Assembly (NCBI GenBank): GCA_017656425.1
Contig: JACDNV010000003.1
Location: 62,001 to 126,000, forward strand
Length of the DNA: 64,000 nucleotides
Direction of reading: 5' to 3'
Source: Candidatus Neomarinimicrobiota bacterium
GTDB lineage: Bacteria; Fidelibacterota; UBA2242; B5-G15
Shown: positions 33,135-41,310 of the stretch, one piece after another
Position numbering within the stretch: position 1 is the stretch's first letter
How the letters are laid out: each line of letters begins with the position of its first letter
Program-made: the position numbers and the translations under genes
The notes under the pieces: model-generated
The model's database searches: none
What the model was told of the DNA's origin: nothing
The model's input: only the letters and a program-made list of their open reading frames with translations

Positions 33135-34490
33135 TCACATAATATTAAGTTTGGATAGTATCGCTATAGCTCTATCTTTCTGCCCAATTTTTGCATATAA
33201 TCCTGCGATCTTCTTGTAATACTCAACATTTTCTGGATTATACATTATAAGCTTCTCATACACCGTGATGGCTTCTTGAAACTTCTGTAATTTTATGTAC
33301 AAAATTGCCATGTCTTCAAGATATTTTATATTTTTCTCAGATTTATATAATTTTTCTAAAATTTTTACTGCGAATGTATAATCTTTCGCTTTGACCGACA
33401 TATTATAAATATATTTTAATCCTTTTGTATCATCGAATGAGCTAATATATACTGAAGAATATTTGTTAAATATATCATAATTTTCAGCATTAAAGCTACA
33501 TGATAAAAGGGAAAACGTTATTTTCTCATCATCAATAACTCCATCAGCCGAAATCCTTTTCCCATATTTTTTTATATACTCGTTCGCTCTTAGTAAATTT
33601 TCTAGGTGCGTAATGCACTCTTGATGATTCCCAGATTCATGGGAAATTCTATAATAAAGGTAATTACCATATACCTGTTCAGGTATAGTTTCCAATGATT
33701 TTCTCACAAATATCTCTGCACTCTTATAGTCCTTAATATTAATTAAAGCCTCAGCCATACAATTATAAAGTGAACAGGTGAGAGGTTTATCAAAATTACA
33801 ATACTTTAACGCTACTCTGTAATGCCTGACTGCCTTTTCATATTCCCCATTTAAACCATAAAACTGTCCAAGCGTATAATGTGCATAGGCATTTTTTGGA
33901 TCCTTTTCTACATATTTTAATAATAGCTTTTTATTTCTTTCTCTTTTCTTTTCAGCTCTTTCGCCTTTGTATGAATATCCAAGATGAACAATCAGTACAT
34001 TCGAATTCCTCAATTCACCTTTCATAGCAATAATACTTGGCGACACCTGTTCGTGAATTGGACCATAGAAGGATATCCCTCTATTATTATTAAAAAGCCT
34101 GTGGGCATCAGAAAAGTAAAAGCTGCCATCGGCTTTGAAATTTTTTATTGATACTTTATATGCAACCGGTATTTTTTCATACTTTAAAAGCTTTTTCAGC
34201 TCATTAATACTCCCCGGATCCAGTCTTTCATCGGCATCCATCCATAATATCCAGTCACCTTTAGCATATTTAATAGATTCATTTCTAGCTTTGGAAAAAT
34301 CGTCAACCCATCTAAACCTGTATACCTCAGCTCCAAATTTCTTGCATATATCAATTGTCGTATCTGTCGAACCTGTATCAACAACTACAATCTGATCAAC
34401 TATCCCAGCAACACTTCTCAAACAATCTTCAATTACATGCTCTTCATTTCTAACGATCATACAAAGCGATAACGTCTGTCTTCTATTCAT
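33135..34490 (-). CDS. GT2 glycosyltransferase with C-terminal TPR repeats
   Basis: The 451-residue protein has an N-terminal GT2 domain of the SunS-like type: LSLCMIVRNEEHVIEDCLRS, VVDTGSTD, then the metal-site DADERLD (about 91-97). About six TPR units follow (AHYTLGQFYGLNGEYEKAVRH and later). TPR-fused GT2 enzymes of this family transfer sugars to protein partners in some bacteria. It is cytoplasmic and the last gene of the minus-strand operon, just before the terminator. Acceptor unknown. Confidence 0.85.
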   Translation of the reverse strand: MNRRQTLSLCMIVRNEEHVIEDCLRSVAGIVDQIVVVDTGSTDTTIDICKKFGAEVYRFRWVDDFSKARNESIKYAKGDWILWMDADERLDPGSINELKKLLKYEKIPVAYKVSIKNFKADGSFYFSDAHRLFNNNRGISFYGPIHEQVSPSIIAMKGELRNSNVLIVHLGYSYKGERAEKKRERNKKLLLKYVEKDPKNAYAHYTLGQFYGLNGEYEKAVRHYRVALKYCNFDKPLTCSLYNCMAEALINIKDYKSAEIFVRKSLETIPEQVYGNYLYYRISHESGNHQECITHLENLLRANEYIKKYGKRISADGVIDDEKITFSLLSCSFNAENYDIFNKYSSVYISSFDDTKGLKYIYNMSVKAKDYTFAVKILEKLYKSEKNIKYLEDMAILYIKLQKFQEAITVYEKLIMYNPENVEYYKKIAGLYAKIGQKDRAIAILSKLNIM

Positions 34491-34492
34491 GG

Positions 34493-35551
34493 CTATTTAT
34501 TAATTTTTAGTTTGATAACATTCCCATTTACTTTTTCTGCTAAATCTATATATAGCCTGATTGCTTCATCTCTATCTCTAGAACTAATAGGTATATACCC
34601 AGGTGTACCTTCGGAACTAAAATATTTATGAAGAATAGAAAAAGCCCTTTCAAAATCTCCCGAATTGAGGTGAATTCTTGCAAGAGGATATGCAATTCTA
34701 AGATCAGCGTAATCTGAAATCCTAATAACATGGTTAGCATAGTTTATTAATTGTATATCATAAAGATTATTTTCACGGAAATAATCAAGAACTTGCCCGA
34801 TAATTCCCATTAATGATATAGTTATTGTATTATTAGGTAGGTTTTTTTTCAGCATCGATATCGTTTCTGCCATTAGTTTATTATAATTCTCTGATTGCCT
34901 AAGACTTTTATAAGATAGAAGTAACTTATGTCTATAATGCCAATTATTTGGTTCCTTATTTAGAGCCTTCTTAAGTATAGCAATATTCCTTTCCATTTTT
35001 TTATCAATATCAAGAAACCCGTAATGCAACAAACTAATTTCTCTTATTTTATCGAAGGGATTAGTAATTCCTTTTTTATTTGCATATTCTCTTAGAGACT
35101 TTACTGGATGCTCATGAATAACACCCTCATACTTCAAGCCCGGTATATTTCTAAATACCAACAGACGATCTAGAATTTTATAGTCTCCGTTCGATAGGAC
35201 AGATTTCTCAGAAACAAAAAATCCAATCTTATTTGTTCTACTTAAATAATCCTTAAGTTCAAAATCTTTCCCAAAAATTAGTTCATGGTCTGTATCTATC
35301 TGAAATATCCAGCTTCCCTTAGCATATTTTAAAGCTTCATTTCTCACTCTGGAAAAATCATCATTCCATTTATAAAAATAGACTTCTGCCCCTGATTTTT
35401 TAGCTATTCTCACTGAATCATCAACCGACCCAGTATCAATAACTACAATCTGATCCACCACATTTTTTATAGATGTTATACACCTACCAATAAATTCTGA
35501 GGAATCTCGAGCTATAATGCATGCTGTTAAAAATATATCTTTAATTTTCAA
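34493..35551 (-). CDS. GT2 glycosyltransferase with short TPR-like tail, paralogue of the next gene
   Basis: The 352-residue protein resembles the gene at 33135: LTACIIARDSSEFIGRCITSI, VIDTGSVDDSV and the DTDHELIF acidic motif (in place of DADERL). The C-terminus is helical (LKKALNKEPNNWHYRHKLLL) and contains fewer TPR units. TTG at 35551 seems to be the start; no better codon is near. It overlaps the end of the CRP-like gene by 11 bases. The altered acidic motif keeps the D-x-D spacing, so it may be active. Confidence 0.78.
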   Translation of the reverse strand: MKIKDIFLTACIIARDSSEFIGRCITSIKNVVDQIVVIDTGSVDDSVRIAKKSGAEVYFYKWNDDFSRVRNEALKYAKGSWIFQIDTDHELIFGKDFELKDYLSRTNKIGFFVSEKSVLSNGDYKILDRLLVFRNIPGLKYEGVIHEHPVKSLREYANKKGITNPFDKIREISLLHYGFLDIDKKMERNIAILKKALNKEPNNWHYRHKLLLSYKSLRQSENYNKLMAETISMLKKNLPNNTITISLMGIIGQVLDYFRENNLYDIQLINYANHVIRISDYADLRIAYPLARIHLNSGDFERAFSILHKYFSSEGTPGYIPISSRDRDEAIRLYIDLAEKVNGNVIKLKINK

Positions 35552-36530
35552 ATTTCTTTAATATATTTTCAAAAAGCTCAATGTCAACATATTTCTGGAA
35601 TTTTATATCAAAAAGTTCCAGATCAACTAAAATATACTTACCCCCATCATCTCGCACTGCTTTTTTCAAAATACCAGATTTCACCAATTCTGATATTACC
35701 TTTTCATATTTGGATATGTCCTCATTCAATATCTCAGAACACTTAGAATTCATATATTCCATTTCTATATCATTTGCTCTTGCCTGTTCTTTCAATATTT
35801 CGTTTATAAATTTTAAAAACTTGACTTCTTTTTCAGATTTTACTTCGAACTCCTCTATTATGCCTTTGGTAATATTCTTTAGATACCTTTCTTTACAAAA
35901 CCTGGTAAATTTTAAAAACCTTTCCCAATCTTTTACAATGAAAGTTTTACCATCTTTATAATTAAACTCTGATTCTGCAAGGGGAGTAAAAATTAGTTTT
36001 GAAAGAATACCGCTAACTTGACTCGGTGGAATATCGAGTAGAAATGATATATCCTCAACTAATTTCTTCCATGACTGTTTATATATAATACCAGTAGTTT
36101 TTTCTTCCTTTTCAAGCATAAGACTGATTAAATATACGGTCTTTTTACCAATTTCAACACTATCAGTTACTCGTTGTTTTTTATCGGCAATACGCAATCT
36201 TTCTACCAGTACATTCATAAATACCCCTAACCAATTTGGGCTACCGGCGAGAATTTTATCAAACATTGCCCTTGTAATTTCTACACATTCAACATCTGTT
36301 ATAGCTCTAACAGTTGCAGATCTCGGCCTGCCATCAATTAGAGACATTTCACCAAATATCTCGCCCGGTCCAAGTTTTGCAAGTCTAATCTCCCTCCTAT
36401 CAACGGTATTATACACTTCCACCTGTCCTGACTTGATTATGAACATCGAATTCCCGGCATCCCCCTCCAGACATATAATTTCTCCTGGAGAAAACTTCTT
36501 TAAAGCCTTTTTCTCAATAAAACCAGCCAC
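35541..36530 (-). CDS. CRP-like protein with cyclic-nucleotide-binding domain and extended C-terminus
   Basis: The 329-residue protein has a cNMP-binding domain (about 1-125) with the phosphate-binding cassette FGEMSLIDGRPRSATVRA (a good cNMP site). A CRP-like connector and HTH (DISFLLDIPPSQVSGILSKL, about 165-185) follow, then about 140 residues of helical sequence of no recognised family, including another likely winged helix (ISELVKSGILKKAV, YILVDLELF). It is embedded in the glycan operon between two glycosyltransferases, so it is coproduced with them. GTG start with AAGGAGAA upstream. A DNA-binding role is inferred. Confidence 0.75.
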   Translation of the reverse strand: MAGFIEKKALKKFSPGEIICLEGDAGNSMFIIKSGQVEVYNTVDRREIRLAKLGPGEIFGEMSLIDGRPRSATVRAITDVECVEITRAMFDKILAGSPNWLGVFMNVLVERLRIADKKQRVTDSVEIGKKTVYLISLMLEKEEKTTGIIYKQSWKKLVEDISFLLDIPPSQVSGILSKLIFTPLAESEFNYKDGKTFIVKDWERFLKFTRFCKERYLKNITKGIIEEFEVKSEKEVKFLKFINEILKEQARANDIEMEYMNSKCSEILNEDISKYEKVISELVKSGILKKAVRDDGGKYILVDLELFDIKFQKYVDIELFENILKKFEN

Positions 36531-36531
36531 T

Positions 36532-37380
36532 TTATATTCTCCTTAATATTGTTTCGATGCTATTTATAACCTCGTCAAGTGAAATATCTCTCATGCACTT
36601 TTTACCGTAGGGACATGGTGGTTTTGGATGCAGTGACTTTTTATTATACTCCCTATAACATGGAGAACATTCATAGCCTTTCCAAATATTAATTGCAGAA
36701 TTATATCCAAAACCTACAGGACTAGTACTGCCAAACAGTACAACTGCTGGCTTATTAAAAGCAGCCGCTACATGATTTGGAAAGCTATCCACGCCAACAT
36801 GAAAATCACTAACATAAGTCATGCTTGCTGAAAGCCTAACACTCAAAATACCAACAAATGAAAGTACATTCTTTAACACAGGTTGTCCACTTGATCCCAA
36901 CTGTATAAATAAAACCCTTCCTTTGAAATAATCAACAACTTTTTGCCATAAATCAATTTCCCATTCCTTGTATGGAGACCATCCTGCAGTAATATGTATT
37001 GTAGCCAGTTTTATATTTATTCTTCTAAATTTCTTTACCGCATTTTCTGCAAATGAAATCTCATGTTTATAAAGTCTCAAATCGCCACGTAATGAATCAA
37101 CCTTTACATTAGCACATTCAGCAAACTCATATACAAGATGTTTCTCAAGCGGTTTATCGGGATAACCCTTCTTAAGAGGATACTCAAAGTAAACTTTCAA
37201 ATCTGCATCTAATCCTACTGGAGAAATTTCATCAACATAAGGATTATTTAAAATGAGATTAGGCGTAACTGTTACATATCTAATATACGATCCTTTATAC
37301 TTATTCTTTAATGCTCTAACAGCGGGGGTTGTCATTAATACGTCACCGATAGCACCCGCTCGATAACATTCAATTATCAT
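36532..37380 (-). CDS. GT9-family glycosyltransferase (heptosyltransferase-like)
   Basis: The 282-residue protein has the short GT9 fold: IIECYRAGAIGDVLMTTPAVRAL, then TIHITAGWSPYKEWEIDLW, SMTYVSDFHVGVDSFPNHVAAAFNKPAVVLFGSTSP (in parts). GT9 enzymes include WaaC/WaaF heptosyltransferases. This is shorter than typical WaaF, and it ends with a CysxxC-like pair (CSPCYREYNKK, PPCPYGKKCM) that is known in this family. A heptose-donor is plausible given hddA/hddC in the same cluster. ATG 37380 overlaps the TPR gene's stop. Confidence 0.83.
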   Translation of the reverse strand: MIIECYRAGAIGDVLMTTPAVRALKNKYKGSYIRYVTVTPNLILNNPYVDEISPVGLDADLKVYFEYPLKKGYPDKPLEKHLVYEFAECANVKVDSLRGDLRLYKHEISFAENAVKKFRRINIKLATIHITAGWSPYKEWEIDLWQKVVDYFKGRVLFIQLGSSGQPVLKNVLSFVGILSVRLSASMTYVSDFHVGVDSFPNHVAAAFNKPAVVLFGSTSPVGFGYNSAINIWKGYECSPCYREYNKKSLHPKPPCPYGKKCMRDISLDEVINSIETILRRI

Positions 37381-38890
37381 TGACCTCTACCCTTTTCTTT
37401 AAAAGTCTCAACTCAATATCACGAAATACGTCATCCCAATTACCCTGCTTTTTCTGTCTAAAAATCCTCATCGTTGGATACCAGGGACTATCATCTCTAT
37501 CTAACATCCATCTCCAATCAGGATATTTGGGTATCAGAAGCCATACACTTCTCCCCAGAGCGCCCGCAAGGTGTGCTACCGCTGTATCAACACTTATTAC
37601 AAGATCCAGACTCATAATAATAAGAGCTGTATCATAAAAATCATCAATATACCCGTCAAGATTGATTATTTTATTGTCGGAAATCATACCTAATTGTTTA
37701 GCATATTCCCCCTTCTGAAGGCTATATAATTTAATTCCCTCCATTTCGGTAAATCTTAAAAAATAGCTTAGATCTATCGAACGATTTCTATCATCCTTAT
37801 GTTTCGTATTACCACCCCACACAATACCAACATTTAAAAATTTTCTGTTAAAGCCTATTTCTCGCCTAACCCGATCGATATCTTTCAAAGGAATATCAAT
37901 ATAAGGTACGGAATCTGGAATAGACTGCTCATCACTTACAAAAATTCTACCAAGACTCATTATTGGAATATGAAAATCATAATCCTCATTATGATTAACA
38001 TCCTTATCGTAAATGACATCAATTCCTCTAACGTGCTGAAATAACTTGATCAGCTTTCTTTGACAATTCAATATTATTCTCCCGTATTGTTTATTAATTA
38101 ATTTTACAAATCTTATAAACTGTATAGCATCTCCATACCCTTGTTCCGTCCATATCATTAGTTTTTTATCTGCTAATGGTCTCCCATCCCATATTGGTTT
38201 TTTATATTTATACATAACACTTTTAAAAAATGGTAATTTTAATCTGCTTTCATATCCCTCCCATCCATTTTTAAAATTCCCATTTAATAAGTAAATCAGG
38301 CTCTTTCCAAGCACAGCCTCAGCAAAATCATTGCATAGCTTTATTGCTATATTATATTCTTTAATAGCTTCATCAAATCTCCCCTGACACTGTAAGATAT
38401 TAGCAAGATTATTATGTAGCTTTGCGCTACCAGGAATCTCAGCAATACCTTCCCTTAATATAACTTCACCCTTCTCATTATCGCCCAGGTCTCGGTAAAT
38501 CAAATAGAGACAATTATAAGCATCTTCAGATTTTTTATTAAAACTAATAAAATCTTTCAAAAGCTTTTCTGCCTCCCTATATCTTCTAAGATAATACAAA
38601 GTAAGTCCCGCCTTATAATACAAATCGTATCTTGTGGGATTAAGTTGCATTACTATACTATAAGCCTTTAGTGCCGAATCATATTTTCCAATATTAAAGA
38701 GAGCATCCCCGAGATGGATGTATGCTTCTTCCGATCGTGGATTTATAGATATTGCCTCCCTAAAACTTCCAACAGCATTAAGATAGTTTTTATTCTGAAG
38801 GTACTTCATACCTCTCTTCATATATTCATTGTACTCATTTATACCTTTTTTATCTTCAGTGCCTATATTTTTTATTTTGTTAAAACTCAT
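37370..38890 (-). CDS. TPR-glycosyltransferase, copy 1 (GT9-like C-terminus)
   Basis: The 506-residue protein has about six TPR units over residues 20-220 (NAVGSFREAISINPRSEEAY, then YDSALKAYSIVMQLNP) and a GT-B C-terminus with WTEQGYGDAIQFIRF, VGIVWGGNTKHKDDRNRS and SVDTAVAHLAGALGRSVWLL. This layout is found in TPR-linked protein O-glycosyltransferases of several phyla. The TPR part could bind a protein acceptor. It is the downstream member of a tandem pair with the gene at 38887; their 3' ends share SPWYPTMRIFRQKK. ATG 38890 overlaps the stop of the upstream copy (ATGA). Confidence 0.85.
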   Translation of the reverse strand: MSFNKIKNIGTEDKKGINEYNEYMKRGMKYLQNKNYLNAVGSFREAISINPRSEEAYIHLGDALFNIGKYDSALKAYSIVMQLNPTRYDLYYKAGLTLYYLRRYREAEKLLKDFISFNKKSEDAYNCLYLIYRDLGDNEKGEVILREGIAEIPGSAKLHNNLANILQCQGRFDEAIKEYNIAIKLCNDFAEAVLGKSLIYLLNGNFKNGWEGYESRLKLPFFKSVMYKYKKPIWDGRPLADKKLMIWTEQGYGDAIQFIRFVKLINKQYGRIILNCQRKLIKLFQHVRGIDVIYDKDVNHNEDYDFHIPIMSLGRIFVSDEQSIPDSVPYIDIPLKDIDRVRREIGFNRKFLNVGIVWGGNTKHKDDRNRSIDLSYFLRFTEMEGIKLYSLQKGEYAKQLGMISDNKIINLDGYIDDFYDTALIIMSLDLVISVDTAVAHLAGALGRSVWLLIPKYPDWRWMLDRDDSPWYPTMRIFRQKKQGNWDDVFRDIELRLLKKRVEVNDN

Positions 38891-40476
38891 TTAATTAGCT
38901 TTTTCAATTCGGTAAAAACATTATCAAAAACATTTTCCCAATTACCCAGTTTCTTCTGTCTAAAAATTCTCATTGTAGGATACCAGGGTGAATCTTCTCC
39001 ATCCAGCAACCATCTCCAATCGGAATTATATGGTAGCAACAACCACACATTTTTACCAATCGCTCCCGCAAGGTGAGCCACCGCAGTATCAGCAGACACT
39101 ACCAGATCCATGTTTTTTATAAAAATAGCTGTGTCATAGAAATCATTGATGTATTCATTCAAATCCACAATTTTACCATTTTCTCTCAATTTCAAGCAAT
39201 CCGCTTCTGAAGGGTTTTTCTGGAGGCTAAAAAGCTGAACATTCGGAACATCAGTAAGACGAATAAAATAAGTAACATCAATGGATCTATTCAAATCATT
39301 TAGATGCTCTCTATTACCCGCCCAGACAAATCCAATTTTAAATTTATCCTTATATTTAGATAATATACTATTCCGTGCCAAATCATCTCTTTTAACAGAC
39401 AGATAAGGAATACCCGTATATACATCCTGTAATTTTATATTCAAGACTCTTGGTAAGCTTAATAAGGGGATATAAAAATCAAAATCAGGTATTCTTTCTC
39501 CAGACTTAATCACAAGATCAGCTCCTTCACAGAAATCAATTATTTTTTTCAGGGCTGATGGAACTTCAAATATTAATTTTCCCACCTTTTTTCGTGCAAT
39601 TTTTAAAAACCGACAAAATTGTATAGTATCTCCGAATCCCTGCTCAGCAAACACGAACAGCGTCTTATTTACAATATCTTCCCCATTCCATATAGGTTTT
39701 GAAAAATCTCTTTTTATTTTTTCAAACTCCTTGCGATACCATCGCCATTCATAATCCTGCCACCCTTTTTCGTATTCTCCTAATGTCAGATATATAAATC
39801 CACGATTACATCTGGCTTCAACAAAGTTTGGATTTAAACTCAATGCTTTCTCGGTAAAATAAAGAGACTTCCTTATATCACGGAGATTAAGATAGCATGA
39901 ACCAAGGTTTGAATATGCTTCAACAAGATCTGGCTTTATTTCGATTGCTTTTTTAAAAAATTTAACTGCTTTGTCATATTGATATAAATATCCGTAAACT
40001 TTTCCAAGATTGTTAAGGGAAAAGGGGTTTTGCGGTTGCAACCTAACTGATTTAACAGCATAGTAAAGTGCATTACCTAAATCTCTCTTATTACAAAATA
40101 TGGAACTCAAATTACTATAAGCTTCAGCAAAATCCGGATTCATTTCTATAGCCTTTAAGTAAAATTTCTCCGCCTCTCTAATTTTTCCGTGTAACTGGAA
40201 AATCAGCCCAATACTAAAATAAGCTTTAGCATGATCTGGATCAATTTCTATAACCCTTCTATAATTTTTTATAGCTTCTTCGTATTTCCCTCTCTTAAAG
40301 AAAATTCTTCCTAAATGATAATAAGCTTCACTATATCCATTATTCAGTTTTAGCACTTGCCTGAAGCAATCTTCTGCTCTCTCTAGGTCACCCGATTTGA
40401 TATATTTCCGTCCTAGATTATAAAAATATATATAATCTGCTACGTTTGTCTCAACTGAACGCCGTTTATTGTCCAT
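38887..40476 (-). CDS. TPR-glycosyltransferase, copy 2 (tandem paralogue)
   Basis: The 529-residue protein has an N-terminal TPR array of about seven units (AEDCFRQVLKLNNGYSEAYY, and YEEAIKNYRRVIEIDPDHAK) and a C-terminal GT domain with FAEQGFGDTIQFCRF, IGFVWAGNREHLNDLNRS and SADTAVAHLAGAIGKNVWLL. Nucleotides near the 3' end resemble those of the downstream gene closely, suggesting a fairly recent tandem duplication or gene conversion. TPR domains have diverged more, so acceptors may differ. Confidence 0.85.
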   Translation of the reverse strand: MDNKRRSVETNVADYIYFYNLGRKYIKSGDLERAEDCFRQVLKLNNGYSEAYYHLGRIFFKRGKYEEAIKNYRRVIEIDPDHAKAYFSIGLIFQLHGKIREAEKFYLKAIEMNPDFAEAYSNLSSIFCNKRDLGNALYYAVKSVRLQPQNPFSLNNLGKVYGYLYQYDKAVKFFKKAIEIKPDLVEAYSNLGSCYLNLRDIRKSLYFTEKALSLNPNFVEARCNRGFIYLTLGEYEKGWQDYEWRWYRKEFEKIKRDFSKPIWNGEDIVNKTLFVFAEQGFGDTIQFCRFLKIARKKVGKLIFEVPSALKKIIDFCEGADLVIKSGERIPDFDFYIPLLSLPRVLNIKLQDVYTGIPYLSVKRDDLARNSILSKYKDKFKIGFVWAGNREHLNDLNRSIDVTYFIRLTDVPNVQLFSLQKNPSEADCLKLRENGKIVDLNEYINDFYDTAIFIKNMDLVVSADTAVAHLAGAIGKNVWLLLPYNSDWRWLLDGEDSPWYPTMRIFRQKKLGNWENVFDNVFTELKKLIK

Positions 40477-40526
40477 AAATATATAACTATGTATAAGTTT
40501 TGGAATTGTAGCTGTATATAAATGGT

Positions 40527-41294
40527 CTATAAATATCCAAGTTTTTTCATTGTATTTCCCAACACCTCTATCACAAAATCTTCATCTTCTGGAGCAAAAT
40601 ATTCTCTATACGTGCCATTCATTCCCTTCCCGGGATTAATTACATTTTGATATTTACTTGGTCTTTTTATTTCGGATAAATTCCAGCCTGTAATTTTCGC
40701 TATTCTTTTCATTTCCTCATCAAATTTATTATTCAAATCTTCATACCTGATTGTAATGACTTTATTTTTATTCTTCTCAGCATAATTTACCCATCCTAAA
40801 ACGTTCGTCTGCCATCGGTGTAACATCGTTGGCTCCTGCTCCTTTTGATATCTCAATATAGCTCCTCTAGGTTGAGCCCTTATAAATTCACTCACTGTCC
40901 TTGTAGCAGGTCCTTCATCCCATCCCTTAGATCGATAATCATTTAATAATTTCCAGAAACTTACCATTACATCTCTCGGGTCTCTGTAAATATAGAAAAC
41001 GTAGAATTGTTCAGTAAAATAATCCATTATATCTATTAAAAAATCAATTGGATGATGCGACTTCAAAATATTTAATACAGGCTGGTTATGTAGCCTTTTT
41101 AATACACTTAAAATTGAAACCGGAGCATATAGATTGAGACCCAGATTAAAATCGAGATCTATCCTTGGAGAAGCAATATAGCCAAAATTAATAGAAATCG
41201 AATTCATCAAAAAATGTGTGCCAGATCTTTCATGGCTAATAATAGCGACCTTTTTTGTCCCCGGTTTCCCAAGAGTCAGAGTAGCTTTAGGCAC
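40527..41294 (-). CDS. Sulfotransferase 1
   Basis: The 255-residue protein has a PAPS-binding 5'-phosphosulfate loop (ISHERSGTHFLMNS, about 19-32) and the 3'-phosphate site YIYRDPRDVMVSFWKL (about 101-116, Arg104 and Ser112). It ends with a P-loop-independent Sulfotransfer_1 C-terminus (GKGMNGTYREYFAPEDEDFV). It would transfer sulfate from PAPS to a hydroxyl on a glycan or protein in the cytoplasm. No PAPS synthesis genes are in the window. GTG 41294 with GGTGAG upstream. Confidence 0.87.
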   Translation of the reverse strand: MPKATLTLGKPGTKKVAIISHERSGTHFLMNSISINFGYIASPRIDLDFNLGLNLYAPVSILSVLKRLHNQPVLNILKSHHPIDFLIDIMDYFTEQFYVFYIYRDPRDVMVSFWKLLNDYRSKGWDEGPATRTVSEFIRAQPRGAILRYQKEQEPTMLHRWQTNVLGWVNYAEKNKNKVITIRYEDLNNKFDEEMKRIAKITGWNLSEIKRPSKYQNVINPGKGMNGTYREYFAPEDEDFVIEVLGNTMKKLGYL

Positions 41295-41310
41295 AATAAA
41301 CTCACCTTGA

